Notes: generated by a model from the sequence alone, not told the origin. Counted from the stretch's first letter, positions 1-8,736 are shown. The stretch is 64,000 nt of DNA from Aquitalea magnusonii (GCF_002217795.2 NZ_AP018823.1:1674001-1738000); one strand, 5' to 3'. Translations and numbers: made by a program.

Positions 1-572
1 GTGTGCTGGATAAGTTCATCAACAAATACCTGAGTGGTCTGGTACAGCGCAAGGGCGACACCCTTGTCCCCCGTTCCTGGGGTGAGCAGGGCATCCGCTT
101 CAACCCGGAATTCCTCTCTGCGGCAGGCCGGCTGGGGGCATTGGCCTCTACCCAGTTGCAGGACGGGGAAAACAGCCGCTTTGAGCTACAACCGCAGCCC
201 ACGCCGGGATTGTCCGAAATATCCATCGTGGTGGATGGCCAGGAGCTGCGCTATCGCAATGGCCCTCAAATATGGCAGCCGTTTAACTGGCCGGGAAGTG
301 ACAACGCCGGTGGCGCGCGTATTCAAGTGGTTTCCTACAGCGGCGCTGCCAGCGTGATTGCCAACCAGTCCGGTCGCATGGGCCTGATGCGCTTGCTGGC
401 TGCGGCCAAGGTCTCGCAAGACAGTAGTGATGTGGTCCTGCTTTCCTGGCCCGCAGGCAAGGGCGCGGATGGCCAGCTTGTCCGATTCAATTTCCGTATG
501 GTTGGTGGAGTCAATCCTTTGCAACTGATCAAGCTTTACAAACTAAGCCTGCCTGAGCGCGTGACTTTGTAA
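1..572 (+). CDS. tssM: T6SS membrane-complex protein TssM (IcmF), C-terminal end
   Basis: The reading frame runs in from the left edge and only about the last 190 residues are present. TssM is the inner-membrane/periplasmic scaffold of the type VI secretion membrane complex; its periplasmic C-terminus meets the TssJ lipoprotein. The visible part matches the IcmF C-terminal domain: a beta-rich segment with WGEQGI near the start, a WPG motif, and the closing FRMVGG...LxLPERV type ending. tagF follows after 16 bases and tssB/tssC/hcp come next on the same strand, so it belongs to the T6SS operon. Assignment is by recognition of the family plus this context. The ATG/GTG seen near the edge is not the true start. 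Confidence 0.85.
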   Translation, partial: VLDKFINKYLSGLVQRKGDTLVPRSWGEQGIRFNPEFLSAAGRLGALASTQLQDGENSRFELQPQPTPGLSEISIVVDGQELRYRNGPQIWQPFNWPGSDNAGGARIQVVSYSGAASVIANQSGRMGLMRLLAAAKVSQDSSDVVLLSWPAGKGADGQLVRFNFRMVGGVNPLQLIKLYKLSLPERVTL

Positions 573-588
573 CAAGGACGACCATTAA

Positions 589-1605
589 ATGGCCTTCAAT
601 TTCAAGCGCACGCCAGTGACTGCAGGGGAGTTCTGCGTATTTGGCAAGCTACCGCGGCGTGGCGATTTCATCCGCATCAATGCCACGCACACTGCGGCAA
701 CCCAACTGGACCATGTCATTGCCGACAGTCTGGTGCTGCTGGACGATGACAGCGCAAGGCAGCGTTACCAGCAAATGCCGGCATCTTCATTTCTTACCCG
801 CACGCCGGATGGTGCCTGGTTGGCGCTTGGCGTCATCCAGCCCAGCCGCGACGAGAGTGGCCGCTTGTATCCCTTGGTGGCGGCATCCCTGTTGCCTTCC
901 GACATGCCTCGCCCGCCGGTGGGCGTGATGATGCTGTCCAATGAACTGTTCTATAGCGGTTTGCAAGAGCAACTGAGCAATGCCATCGACAATGCGGTTG
1001 AGATGGTGGCGTGCCGACAGTACCTGGAGGAGCAATCCTTGTTTGGTGCCGGCTCTTTGGCTGATACCGAATTGGCAGAACAACTGCTGGGACGGCATTT
1101 GTCGCTAACGCCATGCCGCCATTTGTCTGATCAACTGGCCATAAGCTGCCAGATGGATCTGGCCTCACTGCTGCTTTCCTTCGTGTTCCATAGCCAGTTG
1201 TTGCGCAAGTTCCATGGCAGCCTGCCATCGCAGACTTACCTGCTGCCGCTGCCGGAAGGTGAAGGCGAGGACATGCTGGCGGTAGCCACCTGGTTGGCCT
1301 TGTTTGCGGCGGCCACCTGCAGCCTATCCGACATGCCGGTGCAATGCCTGATCATCCGCCAGCCGGAGCGCAACTGTCTGGCGCTGGTGCCCGGCACACT
1401 GACCGCGCCAATGCTGGCGCAGTGTTGGGGTAAGCAACTGGACGCCCGCTACATCATCGATGTGACGGATCAACAAGCACCTTGGTGCAGTCACCAGTCG
1501 TATGCCGAGGCGGTTTACATCCTCAGCCGACGCCTGAGTGATCCTCAGTTTTCACTGGCCCAGCTTTGTGACGTGATGGCCAGTCTGTCTCGCAGTCTTG
1601 TTTAA
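589..1605 (+). CDS. tagF: T6SS-associated protein TagF
   Basis: 338 residues. The N-terminal third carries the TagF_N (ImpM) signature, FGKLPRRGDFIR at about residues 17-28, followed by the usual WLALGVIQPSRDESGR-like segment. TagF is a cytoplasmic post-translational repressor of T6SS assembly in Pseudomonas, acting through Fha1 in the threonine-phosphorylation pathway. The start at 589 follows an AAGGACG ribosome-binding site. The region after residue 140 is a less conserved C-terminal extension typical of stand-alone TagF in betaproteobacteria. The kinase/phosphatase partners (PpkA, PppA) are not in this window. The gene sits between tssM and tssB on the same strand with short gaps, which fits co-transcription. 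Confidence 0.85.
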   Translation: MAFNFKRTPVTAGEFCVFGKLPRRGDFIRINATHTAATQLDHVIADSLVLLDDDSARQRYQQMPASSFLTRTPDGAWLALGVIQPSRDESGRLYPLVAASLLPSDMPRPPVGVMMLSNELFYSGLQEQLSNAIDNAVEMVACRQYLEEQSLFGAGSLADTELAEQLLGRHLSLTPCRHLSDQLAISCQMDLASLLLSFVFHSQLLRKFHGSLPSQTYLLPLPEGEGEDMLAVATWLALFAAATCSLSDMPVQCLIIRQPERNCLALVPGTLTAPMLAQCWGKQLDARYIIDVTDQQAPWCSHQSYAEAVYILSRRLSDPQFSLAQLCDVMASLSRSLV

Positions 1606-1643
1606 TGGTTTGGTGAACATTTTCGGTTATATGGGGATTCATC

Positions 1644-2162
1644 ATGGGTAATGAAAGTACACAGAAAAAGCTGTCGCGCGTCCGTCCGCCGCGTGTGCAG
1701 ATCACTTACGACGTTGAAATCGGTGATGCCATCGAGACCAAGGAGCTGCCCTTTGTCATGGGCGTCCTGGGCGATTATTCCGGCCACCGCAAAGAGCCGC
1801 TGGCCAAGCTGAAGGAAACCAGCCGCAAGTTTGTGCAGATCGATCGCGATAATTTCGACGAAGTTCTCAAAGGGATGGCACCGCGTCTGCAGTTCAAGGT
1901 AGACAACAAGCTGGTCGATGATGACAGCCAACTGGGCGTTGAGCTTAATTTTGAGTCTCTTGCCGATTTCGAACCGCAAAACGTGGCCAAGCAGGTGGCA
2001 CCGCTGAACAAGCTGCTTGAGGCCCGTCAGCGTCTGTCCGAGTTGCGTAACAAGATGGCAGGTAACGACAAGCTGGAAGCCCTGCTTGAAGACATCGTGC
2101 AGGACACCGAAAAGCTGCAGAAAATCAGCAAATCCGGCAGCAATGACAAGGCAGGGGAATGA
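1644..2162 (+). CDS. tssB: T6SS contractile sheath small subunit TssB (VipA/ImpB)
   Basis: 172 residues, normal length for TssB. It carries the family hallmarks: an N-terminal RVRPPRVQITYDVE segment, ELPFVMGVLGDYSG (about residues 35-48), a block matching FVQIDRDNFDEVLKGM, and ADFEPQNVAKQV. TssB polymerises with TssC into the cytoplasmic contractile sheath that propels the Hcp tube. tssC starts one base after this stop codon, so the two are translationally coupled and made in step. There is a 38-base gap to tagF upstream with no obvious terminator. Confidence 0.95.
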   Translation: MGNESTQKKLSRVRPPRVQITYDVEIGDAIETKELPFVMGVLGDYSGHRKEPLAKLKETSRKFVQIDRDNFDEVLKGMAPRLQFKVDNKLVDDDSQLGVELNFESLADFEPQNVAKQVAPLNKLLEARQRLSELRNKMAGNDKLEALLEDIVQDTEKLQKISKSGSNDKAGE

Positions 2163-2163
2163 G

Positions 2164-3648
2164 ATGAGCGCAGAACTGCAAGGTGTCGCCAGCCCCCTGG
2201 TAGCCGACAAACAAACTTCAAGCCTGCTGGACAGCATTATCGAGCAAAGCCGCGTTGCCAGCAGCGACAGTGAGCGCAGCCATGCGCGTGACCTGATTGC
2301 CGAATTGGCTGAGCAAGTGCTCGAAGGCAGCGTCACCGTTGCGCGAGACCTGAGCGCCAGCCTGGATGCCCGCATTGCTGAAATCGATGCCCTTATTTCC
2401 GAGCAGCTCAATGCCATCATGCATCACGCCGATTTCCAGCAACTGGAAGCATCCTGGCGTGGCCTGAATTACTTGGTGAAAAGCTCGGAAACCAGCACCC
2501 AGCTCAAGCTCAAAGTGCTTAACGTCAGCAAAAAAGAGCTGGTGAAGGATTTCAAGGCCGCCTCCGAGTTTGATCAGAGCGCACTGTTCAAAAAGATTTA
2601 CGAAGACGAGTACGGCACTTTTGGTGGCGCACCCTATGCCGCGCTGGTGGGGGACTTCGAATTCACCCGCCACCCGGAAGACTTCTACCTGCTGGAAGAG
2701 TTATCCCATGTTGCTGCTGCGGCACATGCACCGCTGATCTCGGCTGCCGCACCTGGCCTGTTTGGTCTGGAAAGCTTTGCCGACATTGGCAAGCCGCGCG
2801 ATCTGGCCAAGATTTTCGACACTGTTGAGTACGCCAAGTGGAAATCTTTCCGTGAATCGGAAGACTCGCGCTATGTCGGCCTGGTGCTGCCGCATGTGCT
2901 GGGCCGCCTGCCTTATGGCCGCGACAATGTGCCGGTCGAAGAATTCGACTTCGAAGAAAACGTCGATGGCACCAATCATGACAAATATTTGTGGACCAAT
3001 GCCGCCTACGCCTACGCCGCACGCCTGACCGATGCCTTTGCCCAATATGGCTGGCTGGCCGCCATCCGGGGGGTGGAGGGCGGTGGTTTGGTGGAAGGCC
3101 TGCCTGCGCATACCTTCAAAACCGATAGTGGCGAGGTGGCGCTTAAATGCCCCACTGAAGTGGCTATTACCGACCGCACGGAAAAACTGCTGTCCGATCT
3201 TGGCCTGATTGCACTGGTGCATTGCAAGAATACGGACTACGCCGCCTTCTTTGCCGGCCAGTCGGTGCAGAAAGCCAAAACCTACAATACCGACGCGGCC
3301 AATGCCAATGCCCGTCTGTCCACACAACTGCCGTACATCTTTGCCGTGTCGCGCATTGCGCATTACATGAAATCCATCATGCGCGACAAGATTGGCAGCT
3401 TTGCCTCGCGTCAAAACGTGCAGGACTACCTGAACACCTGGCTGGCGCAGTATGTGCTGCTGGACGACTCCGCCAGTCAGGAAGCCAAGGCCAAATACCC
3501 CCTGCGCGAAGCCCGCGTGGATGTGGTGGAAGTTCCTGGCAAGCCCGGCGTATACCGTGCAGCAGCATTTTTGCGTCCGCATTTCCAGTTGGACGAACTG
3601 ACAATTTCCCTGCGACTTGTCGCAGAGTTGCCTCAGCCTGCGGGTTGA
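2164..3648 (+). CDS. tssC: T6SS contractile sheath large subunit TssC (VipB/ImpC)
   Basis: 494 residues from the ATG at 2164. A longer open frame exists upstream but overlaps tssB, and the ATG one base after the tssB stop is the natural coupled start. Recognisable TssC segments are WRGLNYLVKSSE (about residue 97), the KEYEDEYGTFGG-like KIYEDEYGTFGG block, SRYVGLVLPHVLGRLPYG, and a C-terminal half with SRIAHYMKSIMRDKIGSF. TssC forms the outer sheath with TssB; the C-terminal half holds the part read by the ClpV recycling ATPase. Sequence and context agree, and the gene looks intact. Confidence 0.95.
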   Translation: MSAELQGVASPLVADKQTSSLLDSIIEQSRVASSDSERSHARDLIAELAEQVLEGSVTVARDLSASLDARIAEIDALISEQLNAIMHHADFQQLEASWRGLNYLVKSSETSTQLKLKVLNVSKKELVKDFKAASEFDQSALFKKIYEDEYGTFGGAPYAALVGDFEFTRHPEDFYLLEELSHVAAAAHAPLISAAAPGLFGLESFADIGKPRDLAKIFDTVEYAKWKSFRESEDSRYVGLVLPHVLGRLPYGRDNVPVEEFDFEENVDGTNHDKYLWTNAAYAYAARLTDAFAQYGWLAAIRGVEGGGLVEGLPAHTFKTDSGEVALKCPTEVAITDRTEKLLSDLGLIALVHCKNTDYAAFFAGQSVQKAKTYNTDAANANARLSTQLPYIFAVSRIAHYMKSIMRDKIGSFASRQNVQDYLNTWLAQYVLLDDSASQEAKAKYPLREARVDVVEVPGKPGVYRAAAFLRPHFQLDELTISLRLVAELPQPAG

Positions 3649-3700
3649 TTATTGTTGGTGGGCCTGACCCACATATCATTCATAAAAGAAAGGTAAATAA

Positions 3701-4198
3701 ATGGCTTTTGATGCATTTTTGAAAATTGATGGCATTCCCGGTGAAAGTACTGATGACAAGCACAAGGACTGGATTGAAATCCTGTCTTTTGCCCATGGTC
3801 TGGAACAGCCGGCGCAGTCTACGGCCAGCTCTGCCGGCGGTGCCACCGCTGAGCGTGTCAACCACGCACCCTTTGAAATCACCCACTTCCTGGATAAAGC
3901 CAGCCCGAAGATCTACGAAGCATGCTGCACCGGTAAGCACATCAAGGATGTCACCATCGAGCTGTGCCGTGCTGGTGGCGACAAGGTGAAATACCTGGAA
4001 ATCAAGATGGAACAAGTGCTGATTTCCAAGGTAAGCCCGAGCGGCGCTGCCAACGACGCTGGCTTCCCCAGTGAAAAAGTCAGCTTCTCTTATGGCAAGA
4101 TCAAGTGGACCTATACACAGCAAAAACGTGCAGACGGCACTGGTGGCGGTAATGTCAGCGCTGGTTGGGACTTGACCAGCAACAAGACGATTGCCTGA
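3701..4198 (+). CDS. hcp: T6SS tube protein Hcp (TssD)
   Basis: 165 residues. Typical Hcp1-type sequence: it begins MAFDAFLKIDGIPGES, contains IEILSFAHGLEQ (about residues 27-38), a central FEITHFLDKASPKIYEACC block, and a C-terminal VSFSYGKIKWTYTQQ. Hcp hexamers stack into the inner tube fired by the TssBC sheath and can also chaperone small effectors inside the ring. A GAAAGG ribosome-binding site lies 8-10 bases before the ATG. A GC-rich hairpin directly after the stop (4218-4241) may end or attenuate the operon here, as expected for a gene made in excess. Confidence 0.95.
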   Translation: MAFDAFLKIDGIPGESTDDKHKDWIEILSFAHGLEQPAQSTASSAGGATAERVNHAPFEITHFLDKASPKIYEACCTGKHIKDVTIELCRAGGDKVKYLEIKMEQVLISKVSPSGAANDAGFPSEKVSFSYGKIKWTYTQQKRADGTGGGNVSAGWDLTSNKTIA

Positions 4199-4217
4199 TC
4201 AGACTAGGTGGTGTAGT

Positions 4218-4250
4218 GCCCGCTCCCGCAAGGGAGTGGGCTGTTGTTCT
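4218..4250 (+). terminator. Hairpin after hcp, probable terminator or attenuator
   Basis: A 10-bp stem (4218-4227 with 4232-4241, one G-U pair) closes on a GCAA tetraloop and is followed by TGTTGTTCT. The run of T is weak, so partial read-through into the downstream lipoprotein gene is plausible. Confidence 0.55.
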
Positions 4251-4271
4251 GTTCAATTCTGGAATTTCGCC

Positions 4272-4709
4272 ATGAAGCAATTGCTGTTGTGCGGCCTGCT
4301 TTCGGTCATGTTGGCAGGCTGTGCTGCCAACCAGTCGCGTGCGCTGGATCCGGTCACCAAGGCTGCGCTGGATAAAGCTGCTGTCGAAAAGGCAGCGCTG
4401 GAGAAAAAGATTGATGCCAATATGGCCATCGATCCTGATTTTATTCCGTTCGACAAACTGAGTCCCAAGCTGGATGAGGTAGGCAAGGGGCAGTTACTGC
4501 GCCAACTGCCCAAGCTGAAGGCCAGCAAATCCATTATCGTGCGCGGCCATTGCTACCGGGGGGATATCGGTAATGCCAAGGCCGCAGCCCAGGCCCGTGC
4601 GGTGGATGTCAAAAACTTCCTCACCAGTGTAGGTGTTTCGGAGGTTTACATTACGTTGCGCTACGATACCGAGCGCAAGTCGCACGGGGTGCAACTGGTT
4701 AGCAAATAA
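4272..4709 (+). CDS. T6SS-linked small lipoprotein with OmpA-like tail
   Basis: 145 residues from the ATG at 4272; a longer frame upstream crosses the hcp terminator and is not used. The N-terminus is a lipoprotein signal peptide with lipobox LAGC, Cys17. An Ala/Lys-rich helix follows (about residues 30-55), then a compact C-terminal part with SIIVRGHCYRGD and QARAVDVKNFLTSVGV, resembling the helix-strand pattern of an OmpA-like peptidoglycan-binding domain but short. T6SS clusters often carry such accessory lipoproteins near hcp to anchor the apparatus to the cell wall. It is not TssJ by sequence. Role is inferred from position and architecture. Confidence 0.6.
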   Translation: MKQLLLCGLLSVMLAGCAANQSRALDPVTKAALDKAAVEKAALEKKIDANMAIDPDFIPFDKLSPKLDEVGKGQLLRQLPKLKASKSIIVRGHCYRGDIGNAKAAAQARAVDVKNFLTSVGVSEVYITLRYDTERKSHGVQLVSK

Positions 4710-5058
4710 GCCGGACCACAAGAAGACAAAGGCCGTCGCAGGGAGGCTGCAATCACTTGCAGCTGGGGCAGTGGCTGCCCGTATAGCCGAATGGCCTTTT
4801 GTCCTGGCGCGATGTCGCGATGCCGGTGTGGCAGATCTGAGACCTGACTCAGAGACTCATTTCGATTTGCCTGGCGTTGCCGCAAAGGCAATGTACGGGC
4901 CATTTCATCGACTTTTCTTTCCCGCAGCTTAGCTGCGTCGCCTGTTTCCGCCACCCGTTGGCTGCGCAAGCTGCGGCAGAAAGACGGGCGGCGCTGGTTT
5001 TGCTGCGCCACCCGCCGCACGGCCGTGCGCGGCTGACTGCGAAACCTGTTTGCGCCGT
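4710..5058. other. Gene-poor stretch after the T6SS genes
   Basis: No reading frame here has convincing coding character. GACAAAGGCC near 4725 and GGCCTTTTGTC near 4793 could pair across a long loop and act as a weak terminator for the lipoprotein gene. The rest is GC-rich sequence with short self-complementary pieces such as CGCAGCTTAGCTGCG near 4923. Confidence 0.4.
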
Positions 5059-5340
5059 CTAGCGCAACCATGCGCTGACGCCACCGTGGCGTGAGCAAGT
5101 ACCGCGATGGTGCTGGCTGAAGCTGTAGCTGCCATCACGACACTTGGCAGTGGCTCCCTGTGGTGCCTGACCTGAGGTGGTGTGGGCGGGCCGATGTACC
5201 GTGTTGCCATCCTTATTGGTGTAGCTGCCATGTTCGATCAACTGGGTTTCATCTGGCTGATGGCCATTGGCTGAGGCTGCGTTGCTGGACAGGGGATGGC
5301 AGGCAAGAAGGGCAAGCAGGAGCAGGGTGAGGTGTTTCAT
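5059..5340 (-). CDS. Small secreted DUF3761-family protein
   Basis: 93 residues. A clear Sec signal peptide (about residues 1-21, ending SSNA/A) precedes a short mature protein with the DUF3761 pattern: a YTNKDGNTVHRPAHT segment, a TAKCRDGSYSFSQHHRGTC segment and a closing HGGVSAWL. These are small exported proteins of unknown function, common in proteobacteria, with two conserved cysteines that could form a disulphide in the periplasm. The gene is monocistronic; AT-rich DNA upstream at 5365-5395 probably holds its promoter. Confidence 0.75.
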   Translation of the reverse strand: MKHLTLLLLALLACHPLSSNAASANGHQPDETQLIEHGSYTNKDGNTVHRPAHTTSGQAPQGATAKCRDGSYSFSQHHRGTCSRHGGVSAWLR

Positions 5341-5495
5341 GATGGCGGGTGCAGGATAAAATCGCTAATAATGACATATAAGTATTATTATATGCCATTC
5401 ATGTGCAGCGCACGCATGCCATGCGGCAGCATTGCCGGGTTCGGCCCGGACAAGGCCGGCGCAGGCTTCCACCGATCATCCGCCAGGAAATACCC

Positions 5496-5921
5496 ATGCC
5501 ATACCATGCCGCTTCGGCCCGTTTCGATATCCTGTTGCGGCTGTGGGCCAGCATCGCCGTCTGTGCCGCCGCATCCCACCTTGTTCTGCCGGCATGGACC
5601 GCAGCCGGCACCACCTGGCCGATGTCGCCACACTGGCAGCGTGAGATTGCCTTCTTCGATCTGTTTGTTGCCGTGATCTTTGCCTGGGCCGCCCGGCAGC
5701 CGGATCTGACCATCAAACGCAATGCCACCTTGCTCCTGTGCGGCTTGTCCATGCTGTTGGGGGAAAACCATCTGGAAGGCTGCTTCACCGAACCCAAGAT
5801 ATTTCATGTGCTGTTTGCCCTGGGCAATGCCCTGGCGGTGCTGTGGGGTGTGCTTGCGTGCTGGAGCTTGCGTAAGGCAGTGGCGCAGTCAGCCCAGCTT
5901 GCCAAGCATGATGCAGGATGA
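5496..5921 (+). CDS. Small integral membrane protein of unknown function
   Basis: 141 residues from the ATG at 5496, chosen because CCAGGAAA lies just upstream and the longer frame begins with an unlikely Arg-rich stretch. Four hydrophobic segments are visible: about residues 15-35 (LLRLWASIAVCAAASHLVL), 45-62, 75-90 and 105-125. The loop motif GENHLEG between segments three and four is distinctive. I cannot assign a family with confidence. Neighbours are unrelated and on the other strand. Confidence 0.6.
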   Translation: MPYHAASARFDILLRLWASIAVCAAASHLVLPAWTAAGTTWPMSPHWQREIAFFDLFVAVIFAWAARQPDLTIKRNATLLLCGLSMLLGENHLEGCFTEPKIFHVLFALGNALAVLWGVLACWSLRKAVAQSAQLAKHDAG

Positions 5922-6064
5922 ACAGCAGCTTGTTCTCGCTACAGGCCAGGCCGCCAGATGCAAGCGGACAAGCCGGAATGCCCCTCGGTGCCGGGCTGGA
6001 TAGCGGCACCGCAGTCGCGAGAACACAGGACTAACCAGCGCGGGCAAGACAGTTTTCATTCCAT

Positions 6065-6769
6065 TCACGTAGCCATCTTGGTGGTACTGGCAATGCGCAT
6101 CTGGCCGCTATCGTCAAAAATCAGCATAGAGCTTGAAGACTGCTGATCGTTGCTGAAGAGCTGGGCATATTTGGCAATGACCTTATCGATTGCCGCCTGA
6201 CTGCTGGCGGCGGCATATTCCTGCTGGAATGGTTGGCTCTCATCAAGTGCGTTCTTGAATTCGTTCAGCGCGGTAACTGTGCTTAATTCCCGCTCCATTC
6301 CAGGGTTGTCCTGCAAGGCCTGTTTCAGTTGTGCGGCATACGGATAATCGGCTGGAAATTGCGCTTGTCCATAAGCATCGTAATGAATGCTGGCAGGCGC
6401 GGCCGGGATGCCGTTCTCTGACAGGAAAGCTGGGAATTTTTGATTGATGTGCTCAGTCAAGGCATCGATATTGCGCTGGGAAGGCATTAACAACGGCGGG
6501 AGTTCCGCGCCTTGGCTGGCAGGTTTCGAGGAAAAATAAGCATCCAGACTGAGTGCCACTTGGCCTTTGTTCGTATCCAGACTGACGGAGGAACTGCTGC
6601 TGCTGTTGGAATCTGCCGCCAATTGCGCGCGTCCGGCCGATGAAATGCTGACCACGTCGGCAAAACTTGCCGCCTGGGCGGCAGTGCCTGCACGGTTGTC
6701 CTGTGTGGCGGCCATTGATTGATAAACCCTGGAAGCCTGGCTGGTGCTGGCGATGGCGGGTATTTGCAT
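6065..6769 (-). CDS. Hypothetical protein, Ser/Ala-rich N-terminus
   Basis: 234 residues from the ATG at 6769 (MQIPAIAS); an upstream in-frame ATG would add 15 residues with no better ribosome-binding site. The N-terminus is low complexity, with VVSISSAGRAQLAA and a run of serines at about residues 58-63, a style seen in flagellar or surface-associated proteins. Residues after 90 look like a small folded domain with several predicted helices. No signal peptide is evident. Function unknown. Confidence 0.55.
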   Translation of the reverse strand: MQIPAIASTSQASRVYQSMAATQDNRAGTAAQAASFADVVSISSAGRAQLAADSNSSSSSSVSLDTNKGQVALSLDAYFSSKPASQGAELPPLLMPSQRNIDALTEHINQKFPAFLSENGIPAAPASIHYDAYGQAQFPADYPYAAQLKQALQDNPGMERELSTVTALNEFKNALDESQPFQQEYAAASSQAAIDKVIAKYAQLFSNDQQSSSSMLIFDDSGQMRIASTTKMAT

Positions 6770-6954
6770 GATCGACGCTCCTGATTGTATACAGGCTGAT
6801 AATGCAAATTGCATGCCAGTCCGGCAGCCATGGCGTAACCGCCGCCATTAGCCAGCAAGGCCGGGCAAACCGCAGGCTGCCCGGCTGGCGCGCTGCCAGT
6901 TGGCAGCCCTGTCCTTGCCATCTGGCAGTACAGCCGCCGCCGAGTGCTGCGGAA

Positions 6955-7269
6955 TCAGACGATAGGCACGATGGATGATATTTCGTGCTGGAAGACATAG
7001 GGGTCGGATATCAGACCGAATTGTTCGTCATCCGGATATGTCACCGCGACATGGTAGTCATCGCCGGCAAATGCTTTCACCGCATCGATATTTTCCCAAT
7101 AGCTTGCCAGGAAGAAATGCGCGTATTCCCCCTGGGTTTCCTGCCTGAATTCCGCTCCCAGATTACCGGCGATACTGAGCGCATGCTCTACCCCGGTCTG
7201 CAGCAAATGAGCATGAAAGCCCGCAGCATGTTTGAGCGGCACGCAGCCGTGCCAGGTCCGTACAATCAT
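6955..7269 (-). CDS. Antibiotic-biosynthesis-monooxygenase-like (ABM fold) protein
   Basis: 104 residues from the ATG at 7269, which follows GAAAGGAAAAC; an upstream ATG exists but lacks a site. The sequence has the dimeric ferredoxin-like ABM pattern: MIVRTWHGCV at the start, a central HFFLASYWENIDAVKAFAG segment, and DYHVAVTYPDDEQFGL. Related proteins act on quinone-like or haem substrates or simply bind them; the substrate here is unknown. It is probably cytoplasmic. No operon partner is evident. Confidence 0.6.
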   Translation of the reverse strand: MIVRTWHGCVPLKHAAGFHAHLLQTGVEHALSIAGNLGAEFRQETQGEYAHFFLASYWENIDAVKAFAGDDYHVAVTYPDDEQFGLISDPYVFQHEISSIVPIV

Positions 7270-7392
7270 CTTGTTTTCCTTTCTCTTGCTTATCATTGCT
7301 TCAATTTGATGCCATACGCCACCTTGCCAGGAAGGCCAAATGGCATCCGCGTGATGTGGGCAGTCCGGTTGGCAGGGGCGCTTGCCAGCTCG

Positions 7393-7965
7393 CTATGCTT
7401 TTTGCACGGCTTTGCCCTTGCGCCGGAACAGCCAGGACAGCAGGGCAGCCAATAGTCCGACATACATGGTTGCCAGCAAGATGAGCTTGATGGATGTGCT
7501 TGTCACAGTAAAGCGCATCAAGCCGGTTTCGATCAGCGGAAACTGCGCCAGAATAATAAATGAAGCGATTTTTTCCAGCAGATCGAGCAGGTCGAATGCG
7601 ATGGCAATAGCGGCCAGCAGCAGGGCGACATCCGGCAGGTCGCGCCGGAATGCCAGCCATACGCCCTGAATGGTTGTCAGGGCCAGGGCAGTGGGGAAAA
7701 CCAGATCAATGGCATAGAGTTGTGCCAGTGTGCGGCGACCATCAGCCCCAAAGGCTTGCAACTGCCGCAGTAGCATTTCTGCGCTGGAACCAAAAATCAG
7801 CGACGGCTTGCCCAGTCCGTGGCTGACCAGATGCAGATGACGGTCAAGCGGCATCATCGCCAACTGCAGCAATACAGCAGCAATCATAGCAAGACAGAGC
7901 CGCCGCGGGGTGACCTGACGATCGAGCCAGGATGGCAGGCGGTGCAATAAAACGGAATGGTTCAC
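7393..7965 (-). CDS. Integral membrane protein, divergent from tetR gene
   Basis: 190 residues with about four transmembrane segments: residues 22-40 (LCLAMIAAVLLQLAMM), 88-105, 112-132 and 160-182. A basic tail (RRKGKAVQKA) suggests a cytoplasmic C-terminus. The family is not recognised. The start lies 75 bases from a divergently transcribed TetR-family gene, and an inverted repeat lies between them, so this gene is the most likely target of that repressor and may respond to a small hydrophobic ligand. Confidence 0.6.
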   Translation of the reverse strand: MNHSVLLHRLPSWLDRQVTPRRLCLAMIAAVLLQLAMMPLDRHLHLVSHGLGKPSLIFGSSAEMLLRQLQAFGADGRRTLAQLYAIDLVFPTALALTTIQGVWLAFRRDLPDVALLLAAIAIAFDLLDLLEKIASFIILAQFPLIETGLMRFTVTSTSIKLILLATMYVGLLAALLSWLFRRKGKAVQKA

Positions 7966-8001
7966 GATGGCTTCCTGAGGATGAAATACACCGTGCTATA
8001 T

Positions 8002-8032
8002 TGCGAGTAATCACTCACTTTTTGTACTCGCA
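8002..8032. promoter_or_regulatory. Candidate TetR-family operator
   Basis: Arms TGCGAGTA (8002-8009) and TACTCGCA (8025-8032) form a perfect 8-bp inverted repeat, with a second small palindrome GAGT-AATC-ACTC nested in its left half. It lies in the 75-base gap between the divergent membrane-protein and tetR genes, the usual place for a self-regulating TetR operator. Confidence 0.5.
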
Positions 8033-8040
8033 TTCACACC

Positions 8041-8655
8041 ATGGCACAGCTCAATCCCCAACACAGTCTAACGCCCCGCAAATCCCCGACCCAGCGCCGC
8101 TCGGTTGCAACAGTCAACGTCATTCTCGATGCGGCAGCTCACATTCTGGAAGAGTACGGCCTGGAAGGCTACACAACCAACAGTATTGCCGAGCGCGCCG
8201 GTATCAGCATCGGATCCTGCTATCAATACTTTCCCACCAAGGAAGCCATCACCGTGGCACTGGCCACGCGCGAGATGGCACAGCTTGGCCAGGAACTGGC
8301 TGTGGCGCAGTCTGCCACGCGCTGGGTAGAAGGTATTGAGTTGGCTATTGCCGCCGCCGTGGCTTATCAGTTACGGCGGCCCCGGCTGGCCTTGCAGTTG
8401 GATCTTGCCGAATCTGTCTTGAGGATGGGGGTGGAGCATTCCAGTGTGCAAACATTGGCCAAAACCGTTATTGCCACCCTGCTGACACGGGACGACGCAC
8501 CCAAAGTGCAGAATATAGAGCTGGCGAGTCGTGACGTGGTTGCCATCGCACACGGCATGATAGACAGTGCCGGGCGACAGGGTGAAAGCGATGCCGCCAT
8601 GCTGCAGCAGCGGGTTTGGCGTGCGATAACCGGCTACCTGAACGCAGATGCCTGA
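8041..8655 (+). CDS. TetR/AcrR-family transcriptional regulator
   Basis: 204 residues. The N-terminal helix-turn-helix spans about residues 22-70: ILDAAAHILEEYGLEGYTT, then SIAERAGISIGSCYQYFPTK, which is the canonical TetR recognition helix region. The C-terminal half is a ligand-binding helical bundle. The start codon sits directly behind a candidate operator, suggesting autoregulation together with control of the divergent membrane protein. The ligand is unknown. The downstream neighbour is convergent. Confidence 0.9.
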   Translation: MAQLNPQHSLTPRKSPTQRRSVATVNVILDAAAHILEEYGLEGYTTNSIAERAGISIGSCYQYFPTKEAITVALATREMAQLGQELAVAQSATRWVEGIELAIAAAVAYQLRRPRLALQLDLAESVLRMGVEHSSVQTLAKTVIATLLTRDDAPKVQNIELASRDVVAIAHGMIDSAGRQGESDAAMLQQRVWRAITGYLNADA

Positions 8656-8736
8656 AGCCGTGCGGCAAACCCGCCTGTGCAGATGTTGACGCTGCTGGAA
8701 AACGGACTGTCCTGAGCAATGCCATGCGGGCTGCGC

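Noticed and set aside
4661-5098. 145-residue minus-strand frame after the T6SS lipoprotein gene
   Set aside because: Arg/Gln-rich composition, no ribosome-binding site, and it overlaps the lipoprotein gene.
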